Assembly: GCA_964550345.1 (NCBI GenBank)
Contig: CAZJYZ010000007.1
Location: 23,300 to 87,299 of the forward strand
Source of the DNA: JAAEUB01 sp964550345
Lineage (GTDB): Bacteria; Pseudomonadota; Alphaproteobacteria; Rhodobacterales; Rhodobacteraceae
Reading direction: 5' to 3'
DNA: 64,000 nucleotides
The position numbers and the translations under genes are program-made. The notes beneath the pieces were generated by a model. It was not told where the DNA came from. It was given only the letters and a program-made list of their open reading frames with translations, and ran no database searches. Positions within the stretch are counted from its first letter, which is position 1. Every line of letters begins with the position of its first letter. Shown here piece after piece: positions 23,599 through 31,622 of this stretch.

Positions 23599-24630
23599 AT
23601 GCGCGTTACGGGCGTTCTGACCCTGCGAAACGAAGCTGCATTCCTGCTGGAATGGCTGGCCCACCACCGCGGCATAGGCTTCACCGACTTTCTGGTGTTT
23701 TCCAATGATTGTGACGATGGCACCGACGCCATGCTCGACCGGCTTGCGGAAATGGGCTGGCTGACCCATATCCGCAATGATGGACCGCATGAGGGTGGCG
23801 TGCAGTGGACGGCCCTGAAACAAGCGGACAGGCACCCATTGGTGCAAGGGGCCGACTGGCTCATGTCCCTCGACATTGATGAGTTTGTTAATATTCACAC
23901 AGGCGACCATACTATAGGGGCCCTTCTGGAGGCCCTGCCCGAGGCTGACGCCATCACCCTGACCTGGCGGCTTTTTGGCAATTGCGGTCAGGTCGAATAT
24001 GTTGATGCGCCGGTGACCGAATGCTTCACCCGTGCCGCCCCCGAGCTCATGGCATGGCCCTGGCGTGCCTTCATGTTCAAGACGCTTCATCGGAATAACG
24101 GCGCCTACCGCAAACTTGGCGTGCACCGCCCCCGCTCGCCGGTCGATGGCATCGCCGATCAGACCGGCTGGTTTGATGGCGAAGGCCGTGCGCTGGAGCC
24201 GCGCTTTCGCCGCCGGCAGATATTCTCGCCTTTCGGGCGCAAAAATTATGGCCTTGTGCAGCTCAATCACTATCCGCTCGGGGCGATGGAAAGCTACATC
24301 CTGAAACGCGACCGCGGCCGCGCAGTACATGACAGTGATCAGCTGGGCATGGATTACTGGTGCGAACGAAACTGGTGCGATGTTGAAGACAGTTCCATTC
24401 GTGCCTGCGATAGCCTGCGCGACGAGCATCTGGCGCAATTGCGGGCCGACAAAACGCTGGTAGATCTGCACCAAAAGGCTGTGACGTGGCGAAAATCCCG
24501 CCTTGATGCATTGCTTCAGGAAGAGCCAAATCGCGCTCTTTTAGGTCGTCTGATCATGTCGCCTCCCGCGCGTCCAATGCCGTCGTCCCTCGCCCGTAAG
24601 TTGTTCAAACATGCACAATCGGCAAAGTAG
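23599..24630 (+). CDS. Glycosyltransferase family 2-like protein (DxD type, 343 aa)
   Basis: Third member of the same glycosyltransferase group: VTGVLTLRNEAAFLLEWLA at the N-terminus, DCDDGTDAMLDRLAEMGW, the metal motif SLDIDEFVNIHTGDH (about 93-107), WRLFGNCG and LNHYPLGAMESYILKRDRGR. The start is ATG 23599 because AAGGA lies 9 bases upstream; an in-frame TTG at 23590 is less likely. Only 2 bases separate it from the FkbM gene. Together with the genes at 18793 and 20477 it suggests successive sugar additions. Membrane association is not predicted from sequence. Confidence 0.87.
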   Translation: MRVTGVLTLRNEAAFLLEWLAHHRGIGFTDFLVFSNDCDDGTDAMLDRLAEMGWLTHIRNDGPHEGGVQWTALKQADRHPLVQGADWLMSLDIDEFVNIHTGDHTIGALLEALPEADAITLTWRLFGNCGQVEYVDAPVTECFTRAAPELMAWPWRAFMFKTLHRNNGAYRKLGVHRPRSPVDGIADQTGWFDGEGRALEPRFRRRQIFSPFGRKNYGLVQLNHYPLGAMESYILKRDRGRAVHDSDQLGMDYWCERNWCDVEDSSIRACDSLRDEHLAQLRADKTLVDLHQKAVTWRKSRLDALLQEEPNRALLGRLIMSPPARPMPSSLARKLFKHAQSAK

Positions 24631-24774
24631 GAAAGTATTAGTTTCCTGGGCGAAACAATCTGTCAGAAATGAGCTATAATTCCCTGCTTTTGCCACATAT
24701 CCCCCCTGATTTGACCCGTTTTCAGGCGCCTTATCGAAGGTGACCGTGGGGGCGTGTCAGACAGGAGACTAACA

Positions 24775-25641
24775 ATGGGCAATGGCGCAGTACCACACGC
24801 AGAGCACACCGGACCGGCAGACTTCGACACCTGGTTGAATGATCTGGAAGTGGAAGGTGAAGCACGCGGTTACTACGAGCCCATCGGCGATCACCATTCT
24901 GTGGTGTTCAGTGACGAAGGTACCACCTTGCTCGTCACCTTCGAGCGCGCCGAGGATATCCGTACCGGCAACGGGGCCGGGCAACCTTTGGGATGGAGGC
25001 TTAGTGAAGGTAAGGACTGGTCCAGCCTCTGCCTGATCGCTCACGAGGATAGTTGGTTCCGCTCGCCATACATGTTTGGTTACTTTGATCGGCTGGTGGA
25101 TGATGGGTTTTTCGAAGATTTTGACCGGGTAGTGTTTTACGGTGCTGAAATGTGCGGTTATGCGGCTGCGGCTTTCTCAGTCGTGGCGCCGGGCGCTGAA
25201 CTAGTGCTGATCTCACCACAGGCAACGTTGGACCCGGCCCAGGCAGATTGGGACATTCGTTTTCCTGCCATGCGCCGCACTTCGTTTTCGGATCGTTACG
25301 GTTATGCGCCGGATATGTGCGAAAACGCCGGCCAGGTATTCGTGATCTTTGACCCCAATAACCGCGAAGATGCGATGCATGCCGCGCTGTTTAACTCGGA
25401 CAATGTGCGCCCCTTCCCGATCAAAGACCTCAGCACGGATATTGAACTGGATTTGATCAATATGGAGGTGTTGCCGCCGGTAATTCAGGCCGCAGTCGAC
25501 GGTGATCTCAATACCGATCTGATGATGCAACTGACCATGTCTGGTAAACGCGGCTATCACCTGCGTCGGGGTATCCAGAAAGTGGCCGATGCGGTCAAGG
25601 GCACCAATCGTCGCCGGATTCTGATCGACCTCACACCATAA
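24775..25641 (+). CDS. Hydrolase-like protein often annotated as PAPS reductase (288 aa), function unknown
   Basis: I recall relatives in Rhodobacterales labelled phosphoadenosine phosphosulfate reductase, but none of the reductase marks are visible (no SGGxDS loop, no ECGLH). Instead the segment FDRVVFYGAEMCGYAAAAFS followed by LVLISPQATLDP looks like an alpha/beta-hydrolase nucleophile elbow in which the serine place is Glu and a Gly is Cys. The start is ATG 24775, with CAGGAG 9 bases upstream; a GTG at 24754 is less likely. The gene lies between the glycosyltransferases and pyrC and may serve the same product. Confidence 0.6.
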   Translation: MGNGAVPHAEHTGPADFDTWLNDLEVEGEARGYYEPIGDHHSVVFSDEGTTLLVTFERAEDIRTGNGAGQPLGWRLSEGKDWSSLCLIAHEDSWFRSPYMFGYFDRLVDDGFFEDFDRVVFYGAEMCGYAAAAFSVVAPGAELVLISPQATLDPAQADWDIRFPAMRRTSFSDRYGYAPDMCENAGQVFVIFDPNNREDAMHAALFNSDNVRPFPIKDLSTDIELDLINMEVLPPVIQAAVDGDLNTDLMMQLTMSGKRGYHLRRGIQKVADAVKGTNRRRILIDLTP

Positions 25642-25690
25642 TATGCCCACCAGATTACCCCGATGGGTGAGATGAATAGATATTGGTACC

Positions 25691-25719
25691 TCTGACCCCA
25701 AAAAAGATTTGGGGTCAGA
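25691..25719. other. Perfect 12-bp hairpin upstream of pyrC
   Basis: TCTGACCCCAAA (25691-25702) and TTTGGGGTCAGA (25708-25719) pair around AAAGA. No T tract follows. GGGGTCAGA hairpins resemble REP-type elements mobilised by RAYT transposases in other bacteria, but here there is one copy and no transposase in view; it could equally be a weak terminator or attenuator. Confidence 0.5.
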
Positions 25720-25780
25720 AACAGGTTTCACCCTGAATAGCTCTGGCCCAACTTCATCTTACGGGTTATCCCTCTGGTCG

Positions 25781-26818
25781 ATGAGCACAAAACTGACACT
25801 GCGTCGCCCCGACGACTGGCACCTGCATCTGCGTGATGGCGCGATGCTGCGGGCCGTTTTACCTGAAACCAGCCGCCATTTTGCCCGCGCGATCATCATG
25901 CCCAATCTGGTGCCGCCTGTGGTGACGGGAACCGATGCCGCAGCCTACCGCGACCGTATCCTGACGGCTCTGCCCGAGGGCGCTGATTTCACTCCACTGA
26001 TGACCTTGTACCTGACCGAAGACACCGACCCGCAGGACGTGGCGCAAGCTGCCTCGGACGGTTTGATCAGCGCGGTCAAGCTCTATCCGGCAGGCGCCAC
26101 CACCAATTCCGCCTCAGGCGTCAGTGACTTTAGCAAGGTCCGTCAGGTGTTTGAAAAAATGTCAGAAATCGGCCTGCCACTTTGTGTACACGGCGAGGTA
26201 ACGAACCCGGATATTGATATTTTCGACCGCGAAAAGGTGTTTATCGACCGCGTCCTTGACCCGATCCGGCAGGCGCATCCCGGCCTCAAAGTGGTGATGG
26301 AACATATCACCACCGAGGACGCCGTTGATTACGTCAAATCCGCGGATAAAGACCTTGGCGCCACGATCACGACCCACCACCTGATCATAAATCGAAACCA
26401 TATTCTGGTGGGCGGTATCAAGCCACATTATTACTGCCTGCCGGTGGCCAAACGCGAATCGCACCGCCGCGCCTTGGTCGATGCGGCGACTTCAGGCGAC
26501 GCTCGCTTTTTCCTCGGCACCGATTCTGCCCCGCACACAGACGCGCTGAAAGAACATGCCTGCGGTTGCGCCGGTTGTTTTACGGCCACCAATACCCTGT
26601 CCTGTCTGGCGGAAGTTTTTGAGGCCGAGGGCGCACTGGACAATCTCGAGGCTTTCACCTCGCTCAACGGCCCCGCCTTTTACGGCCTGCCAGCAAATGA
26701 AGACCGCATCACCCTGATAAAGGGCGCGCCGGTAACCTACCCGGAAAAGATAGAATCCGCAGATGGCCCGGTCACGATTTTTGACCCCGGCTTTGCCTTG
26801 CATTGGCGGGTCGAATGA
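25781..26818 (+). CDS. pyrC: Dihydroorotase
   Basis: Cyclises carbamoyl-aspartate to dihydroorotate in pyrimidine synthesis. Class II dihydroorotase of 345 residues: metal ligands in WHLHLRDGAML (HxH), the carboxylated lysine in SAVKLYPAG, histidines in CVHGEV and MEHITTEDAV, and the last aspartate in GTDSAPHTDAL. The start is set at ATG 25781, which gives the usual family beginning (KLTLRRPDDWH); the ribosome site is weak. Its stop codon overlaps the next start (ATGA), coupling it to an FkbM methyltransferase and then pyrE. Confidence 0.96.
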   Translation: MSTKLTLRRPDDWHLHLRDGAMLRAVLPETSRHFARAIIMPNLVPPVVTGTDAAAYRDRILTALPEGADFTPLMTLYLTEDTDPQDVAQAASDGLISAVKLYPAGATTNSASGVSDFSKVRQVFEKMSEIGLPLCVHGEVTNPDIDIFDREKVFIDRVLDPIRQAHPGLKVVMEHITTEDAVDYVKSADKDLGATITTHHLIINRNHILVGGIKPHYYCLPVAKRESHRRALVDAATSGDARFFLGTDSAPHTDALKEHACGCAGCFTATNTLSCLAEVFEAEGALDNLEAFTSLNGPAFYGLPANEDRITLIKGAPVTYPEKIESADGPVTIFDPGFALHWRVE

Positions 26819-28065
26819 ACATGAGCATGTCCAACCCGGTTCTGGAGCTTGCGCGCGGCGAAACACTCGACGAGCCCAAACAGGCAGTTTCGGACATGCC
26901 CAGTTCGGCGTTTGCCGCGCTTTCGCGCTCCGAGATAGATCAGGCGCTGGAAACGCTTGTCGCAATGAACGCGCCGGATGCGGCAGAAGCTTTGATCAAA
27001 CGGGCCACGGAAGGGGGGGCGTCGGTCACTTTTCCGCTTGCCCAAGCCGCCAGGCTGGCCGATCAAGGCAAAGACGATGCCGCGCTTTCACTTATCAGGG
27101 CCTGGCCACTCACTGAAGATGCCCGCCCGCCAGAGCACCTAAAAAAGGTGCTGGCGCTTTACAGGTTTGGCGACGGGGATGGCGGGCGTGCCCTATTGGA
27201 CCGCGCCGCCGAGAAGTTTCCGAAAACGCCCCATGTCATCTGGACCAAGGCTCAAAGGGCGCACCAGGATGGCGATATCGACGTAGCTGTTGAGTTTTAT
27301 GAGCGCGCCAAAAAGCTGAACCCCGCCTTTGGTGATGAGGCCGACTTGATAGTGACCGCAATCCGCGATGAGCGCGCGAAATCGATGGGGCTCGATCTGT
27401 CGCTGCCGCGCGATGTGATCAGCCCGGTCGTGCTTCTTTCGATTTTGCGGGGCGGGTACGAAAAGGCAGAGCGCGATGCGCTTTTGTCGGACCTGAACCG
27501 CGACGATCGGCTGCTGGAACTTGGAACCGGCGCCGGGATCGTAGCGATGAGCGTGGCGCGCGCATTCCCTGACATGCCGATCATGACGGTTGAGGCCAAT
27601 CCCGGTCTTGTCCCCATCATCCGTGAAAACTTTTCCCGCAATGGCTGCACGGCCGAGCTGGTGGAAGGCGTCGCCGGGCTGAAGGATGGCCAGGCCACCC
27701 TAAACCTTTCAAAACGCTTTCCCAGCTCGTCGACCCGGCAGCTTGACCAAAAGGGCACGGTCGAGATCACAGTTCCAAGCGTCGATGTGAACCGCCTGAT
27801 CGCAGAATTCGGACCAAGCGTCATGACCATCGACGTCGAAGGCACCGAGGTCGATATCCTACCCAGTCTGAACCTTGCAGGCGTCCGCCGCCTGGTTGTC
27901 GAGTTTCACCCGCAACTGTGCGAAGCGGTGGAAATCAGCAACGCGGTCGGCAGCCTGCTGTCACAGGGCTATATCCTTGATATAGGGCCGGCCGACCGCA
28001 ATGTTTTCGGATTTAACCGGGTAGATAACATCAAACACAGCCGCGAAACGGACCAACAGACATGA
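26815..28065 (+). CDS. FkbM-family methyltransferase with N-terminal TPR-like region (416 aa)
   Basis: The N-terminal about 190 residues are helical, with repeated Ala/Leu patterns and aligned helix pairs (for example AALSLIRAWPLTED, RALLDRAAEKFPKTPHVIWTK and AVEFYERAKKLNPAFGD), reading as tetratricopeptide-like repeats. The C-terminal part is a SAM methyltransferase: LLELGTGAGIVAMSVARA (motif I), VEANPGLVPIIREN, and the FkbM marks VMTIDVEGTEVDILP and VVEFHPQLCEAVE. Two later in-frame ATG codons are possible starts. It overlaps pyrC by 4 bases and pyrE by 4 bases, so it is translated inside the pyrimidine operon although it has no known role there. Confidence 0.85.
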   Translation: MNMSMSNPVLELARGETLDEPKQAVSDMPSSAFAALSRSEIDQALETLVAMNAPDAAEALIKRATEGGASVTFPLAQAARLADQGKDDAALSLIRAWPLTEDARPPEHLKKVLALYRFGDGDGGRALLDRAAEKFPKTPHVIWTKAQRAHQDGDIDVAVEFYERAKKLNPAFGDEADLIVTAIRDERAKSMGLDLSLPRDVISPVVLLSILRGGYEKAERDALLSDLNRDDRLLELGTGAGIVAMSVARAFPDMPIMTVEANPGLVPIIRENFSRNGCTAELVEGVAGLKDGQATLNLSKRFPSSSTRQLDQKGTVEITVPSVDVNRLIAEFGPSVMTIDVEGTEVDILPSLNLAGVRRLVVEFHPQLCEAVEISNAVGSLLSQGYILDIGPADRNVFGFNRVDNIKHSRETDQQT

Positions 28066-28736
28066 TCCCATCTTCTTTTCCCACTCAGGCCGAGATTGCC
28101 CGCTTAACCGCGAGAATGCTGTTGGAAATCAAGGCAGTACATTTCAACGCTAAACAACCTTTCACTCTCGCCTCCGGCCTGCCCAGCCCGACCTATATCG
28201 ACTGCCGCACGCCGATCTCACACCCGCGTATCCGGTCGACACTGATGGATTTTCTGGCCGTGACCGTGATGCGCAATGCCGGTTTTGAGGCCTTCGACAA
28301 TGTAGCAGGCGGCGAAACTGCCGGAATTCCTTTTGCTGCCCTGATCGCCGAGCGTCTGGGCCTGCCTATGACCTATGTACGCAAAAAACCCAAAGGGTAC
28401 GGGCGCGGCGCGCGAATCGAAGGCGTAATGAATGAGGGCGAGCGGGTATTGCTGGTCGAGGACCTGACCACCGATGGTGGCTCCAAGCTGTCCTTCGTTG
28501 ATGCCATCCGTGAAACCGGGGCCACCTGCGCCCATACGGCGGTGATATTCTACTACGGCATTTTTCCCGAGACAGAAAAAACACTTGGGGATCATGGGGT
28601 TCAACTTCACCATCTGTGCACATGGGCGGACGTGCTGGCCGAGGCGCGCGCGCAAGAAGCGTTTGACGCGACCACTTTGCGTGAGGTCGAGGCCTTCCTT
28701 AATGCCCCGCGTGACTGGCAGGATGCCCGGCGCTAG
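28062..28736 (+). CDS. pyrE: Orotate phosphoribosyltransferase
   Basis: Makes orotidine 5'-phosphate from orotate and PRPP. The PRPP loop VLLVEDLTTDGGSKL (about residues 129-143), the N-terminal SGLPSPTYIDCR, and the lysine-containing loop VRKKPKGYGRGARIEG are present. The length of 224 residues is normal. The ATG overlaps the TGA of the preceding FkbM gene. No terminator is evident before dnaB, 173 bases downstream. Confidence 0.96.
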   Translation: MIPSSFPTQAEIARLTARMLLEIKAVHFNAKQPFTLASGLPSPTYIDCRTPISHPRIRSTLMDFLAVTVMRNAGFEAFDNVAGGETAGIPFAALIAERLGLPMTYVRKKPKGYGRGARIEGVMNEGERVLLVEDLTTDGGSKLSFVDAIRETGATCAHTAVIFYYGIFPETEKTLGDHGVQLHHLCTWADVLAEARAQEAFDATTLREVEAFLNAPRDWQDARR

Positions 28737-28822
28737 AATTTAATTTACGGTCAAATTCCGCCTGATAACACAAAATCTAGTTACAGTGACGACAAGCAGA
28801 CATAAATGTTGTAGGGTCAGAC

Positions 28823-28842
28823 TTACCCACAGCCAATCCACA
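28823..28842. promoter_or_regulatory. DnaA-box-like pair upstream of dnaB
   Basis: TTACCCACA (28823-28831, one mismatch to TTATCCACA) and CAATCCACA (28834-28842, two mismatches) lie in tandem 68-87 bases before the dnaB start codon. Confidence 0.35.
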
Positions 28843-28909
28843 GGATCATACAATTTGATCCGGAAACCAGCTTGGCATACACCTTCAAGGGGGTAAAACG
28901 AGGCGCGCA

Positions 28910-30397
28910 ATGAACGAAATCAGGGCAATTCAGAGCAGTGATGAAAACGGCCAAAGCCCGGAGGCTATGCCGCATCATATCGAGGCTGAGCAACAGCTTT
29001 TGGGCGCGATCCTTACCAATAATGACGTGTTTGACCGTGTGGCTTCGGTCATTAACGAAAGCCATTTTTATGAGCCGGTTCATGCCCGTATCTATGAAAT
29101 TGCCGCATCGCGTATCACTAAGAATGCCCTTGCCAGCCCGGTCACCCTCAAGGCGTTCATGGAGGATGACGACGGGTTGAAAGAGCTTGGCGGCCCCGCT
29201 TATCTGGCCCGCCTGGCAGGCGCCGCAATCAGCTCGTTCGCCGCACGTGATTACGCCCAGATGATCTATGACCTTGCCATCCGGCGTGAGTTGATCCGTC
29301 TTGGCGGTGACATTTCCGCCAAGGCCGCCAAGGTCGAGGTGTCGTCCGAGCCAAAAGAACAGATCGTCGAGGCGGAACAAGCGCTTTATAAACTCGGTGA
29401 GCAAGGCCAGTCTGAAACCGGTTTTCAGAGCTTTCTCAAAGCTGTAACCGATGCGGTTAATGTTGCCAATGCCGCCTATCAACGCGAAGGTGGTCTGGCT
29501 GGACTTTCAACCGGACTATCGGATCTCGACAACAAACTTGGCGGGCTGCACCCTTCAGACCTTCTGATTCTAGCCGGCCGTCCGTCCATGGGGAAAACCT
29601 CGCTCGCTACCAATATTGCCTTTAACGTTGCCAAAGCCTACCGCAAAGGCACCAAAAGCAGCGGTGGCGAAGGCGCAGTTGATGGGGGCGTGGTCGGATT
29701 TTTCTCGCTCGAGATGAGCGCCGAGCAACTTGCTGGCCGCATCCTTTCGGAAGCCTCGGAAATTTCGTCCCATAAAATCCGGCAAGGCGACATGAATGAA
29801 AGTGAATTTCGCCGTTTCGTCGACGCCGCCAAGACACTGGAAGCCTGCCCGCTATATATCGACGACACTGCCGCCCTGCCAATCGCCCAACTTGCCGCCC
29901 GCGCGCGGCGCCTGAAACGCACCCACGGGCTTGACCTTCTGATCATTGACTATCTGCAGCTGGTGCGTGGTTCGTCTGACAATCGCGTACAGGAAATCGG
30001 CGAAATTTCCATGGGGCTGAAAGCAATCGCCAAAGAGCTGGAAATCCCTGTCGTCGCCCTTTCCCAGCTCAGCCGTCAGGTGGAAAACCGCGACGATAAG
30101 CGCCCGCAACTCAGCGACCTGCGCGAATCAGGCTCGATTGAGCAGGACGCCGATGTGGTCATGTTCGTGTATCGGGGCGAATATTATAAAGAGCGCGAAA
30201 AACCGGACGAAAATAATCTGGAGGCCACAGCCGCGTGGCAAGACGATATGGCACGCCTGCATGGGCGCGCCGAGGTTATCATCGGCAAACAGCGCCACGG
30301 CCCCATTGGCACAATCGACCTTTCTTTTGAAGCGCAGTTCACCCGCTTCGGCAACCTCGTTCAGGCCTGGCAGCAAGGTGGCGGCGACGGGTTCTGA
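28910..30397 (+). CDS. dnaB: Replicative DNA helicase
   Basis: Hexameric helicase that unwinds DNA ahead of the replication fork. The N-terminal domain (HHIEAEQQLLGAILTNNDVF, about residues 24-43) binds primase; the RecA-like domain has Walker A GRPSMGKTSLA, Walker B LLIIDYLQLV, and the arginine-finger region LRESGSIEQDADVVMF. The length of 495 residues fits. GAGG precedes the ATG by 6 bases. There is no intein. The upstream gap holds a pair of DnaA-box-like sequences. Confidence 0.97.
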   Translation: MNEIRAIQSSDENGQSPEAMPHHIEAEQQLLGAILTNNDVFDRVASVINESHFYEPVHARIYEIAASRITKNALASPVTLKAFMEDDDGLKELGGPAYLARLAGAAISSFAARDYAQMIYDLAIRRELIRLGGDISAKAAKVEVSSEPKEQIVEAEQALYKLGEQGQSETGFQSFLKAVTDAVNVANAAYQREGGLAGLSTGLSDLDNKLGGLHPSDLLILAGRPSMGKTSLATNIAFNVAKAYRKGTKSSGGEGAVDGGVVGFFSLEMSAEQLAGRILSEASEISSHKIRQGDMNESEFRRFVDAAKTLEACPLYIDDTAALPIAQLAARARRLKRTHGLDLLIIDYLQLVRGSSDNRVQEIGEISMGLKAIAKELEIPVVALSQLSRQVENRDDKRPQLSDLRESGSIEQDADVVMFVYRGEYYKEREKPDENNLEATAAWQDDMARLHGRAEVIIGKQRHGPIGTIDLSFEAQFTRFGNLVQAWQQGGGDGF

Positions 30398-30412
30398 TCA
30401 GAAAGGATCGCT

Positions 30413-30841
30413 ATGTCAATTCACGATTTCATGGCCGCCTACAAACGGGTTTGGGAGGGGCAGGACAGCCCCGGATTTGCAGCTTTATTCACCCCAGATG
30501 GGCAGTACCACAACACACCCTTTGCAGTTCAAACCGGTCCGGATGAGTTGATCGAATACTGGAACCGCATCCTGCTTCAGCGCGATATTCACCTCGATTA
30601 CAAGGTGTTATCGCAAGACGTTGATAGCGGTATAGCCCATTGGCATGTCAATTATCAGGTAGCCTCGGAAGAATTGTTCGAGATTTGGGCGGCGTCAACC
30701 GGTACCGGTCTGCCGGACAGGAACCCAGGCGACCCCCTTCCACGCCTTGACCTTGACGGGCTACTCACCGCCCGCTTCTCGCCAGAAGGGCTGGCCAGCG
30801 AGGTGCGTATCTGGTGGCACTCGACGATGGCGCCGGCGTAA
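30413..30841 (+). CDS. Nuclear transport factor 2-like (SnoaL-type) protein
   Basis: 142 residues with the cone-shaped alpha+beta NTF2 pattern: an opening helix FMAAYKRVWEGQDS, the pocket strand ALFTPDGQYHNTPF, and late beta strands IAHWHVNYQVAS and SEVRIWWHSTM. These small proteins include isomerases, hydrolases and ligand binders, so the role cannot be assigned. AAAGGATCGCT precedes the ATG, 15 bases after dnaB; the two may be cotranscribed. It ends at a terminator shared with bioY. Confidence 0.75.
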   Translation: MSIHDFMAAYKRVWEGQDSPGFAALFTPDGQYHNTPFAVQTGPDELIEYWNRILLQRDIHLDYKVLSQDVDSGIAHWHVNYQVASEELFEIWAASTGTGLPDRNPGDPLPRLDLDGLLTARFSPEGLASEVRIWWHSTMAPA

Positions 30842-30907
30842 CCTTCGCGCCCAATCCATCTTTACGTGAACAAGACCAGCTAAGCCCATCTTATCTCAAA
30901 ATAAAGC

Positions 30908-30935
30908 GAGGCGCGGCCCTTTCGGGCTGCGCCTC
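30908..30935. terminator. Hairpin terminator between convergent NTF2-like gene and bioY
   Basis: GAGGCGCGGCCC and GGGCTGCGCCTC form a 12-bp stem with one G-T pair and a TTTC loop; only a short T-rich stretch follows. It lies midway between the convergent genes. Confidence 0.75.
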
Positions 30936-30963
30936 TCAATTTAATAGCGGTGTGGCTGAATAT

Positions 30964-31554
30964 TTAGCGGCGAACCAGTTTCCAGATGCCTGGCACGATC
31001 AGCGCTGCCAGCACCAGTTTCAACGCGTCACCGACAAGGAAGTTGCCCATGCCGTATTGCAGCACCCAGCCCATGCCTTTGTCGGCGGCAAACAGCCATG
31101 TCATCCCGGCCAGACCGAAAACATAAATCACCGCGTTCCCCAGCACCATGGCACCAGCCATGCCACCAAAGCTGCGGTCCCAACCTTTGCGTGCCAGCGT
31201 GCCCATCAGGGCCGCGGCGGCAACAAAACCTACCAGATAACCACCAGTTGGCCCCATCAGATAGGCCAGCCCAGCACTGTCACCGGCGAAAACTGCGACC
31301 CCAGCCGCACCCAGAGCGACATAGCCCAGGAGCGTGGCCAAACCCAACCGCGTGCCAAAAGTTGCCCCAATGGTCAGAACAACAAGCGTTTGCATGGTGA
31401 TCGGCACAGGCCACATGGGCACGCGGATCTTGGCGGCAATTGCCAATGCGGCAATACCTGCCAGTACCAGGATCACCTGTTTGGCGCGCAGCCCGGCGCC
31501 GGTATCAGCCCCGAAAACTTCGCTCAGAACCCTGTTTTGCATTACTGTAGCCAT
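30964..31554 (-). CDS. bioY: Biotin transporter BioY
   Basis: Membrane S-component that binds and imports biotin. The 196-residue protein has about six hydrophobic helices, with the BioY landmarks AAKIRVPMWPVPITMQTLVV and YLMGPTGGYLVGF. No bioM or bioN is adjacent, so it may work alone or with distant ECF components. The start at ATG 31554 is supported by GAGGAA 8 bases upstream; a longer frame adds 21 non-conserved residues. A short dyad at 31572-31583 just upstream could be an operator. Confidence 0.93.
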   Translation of the reverse strand: MATVMQNRVLSEVFGADTGAGLRAKQVILVLAGIAALAIAAKIRVPMWPVPITMQTLVVLTIGATFGTRLGLATLLGYVALGAAGVAVFAGDSAGLAYLMGPTGGYLVGFVAAAALMGTLARKGWDRSFGGMAGAMVLGNAVIYVFGLAGMTWLFAADKGMGWVLQYGMGNFLVGDALKLVLAALIVPGIWKLVRR

Positions 31555-31571
31555 TGGTGCATTTCCTCTGT

Positions 31572-31583
31572 CAACTAAAGTTG
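31572..31583. promoter_or_regulatory. Short dyad upstream of bioY
   Basis: CAACTAAAGTTG has 5-bp arms (CAACT/AGTTG) and lies 18 bases before the bioY start codon. It does not match the TTATCTATAA motif of BioR; assignment as an operator is tentative. Confidence 0.25.
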
Positions 31584-31622
31584 CGCCCGTTTTGCACCGC
31601 TTATCCGGCCTGTGCAAGCCCG

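Noticed and set aside
23545..24474. Minus-strand frame of 309 residues opposite the glycosyltransferase
   Set aside because: Shadow frame produced by GC-rich third positions of the plus-strand gene.
24775..25641. Calling this gene a phosphoadenosine phosphosulfate reductase (cysH)
   Set aside because: None of the motifs of that enzyme are visible; the label is likely an inherited annotation.
25642..25780. Calling the hairpin a rho-independent terminator
   Set aside because: No T tract follows the stem on either strand; reported as an unexplained hairpin instead.
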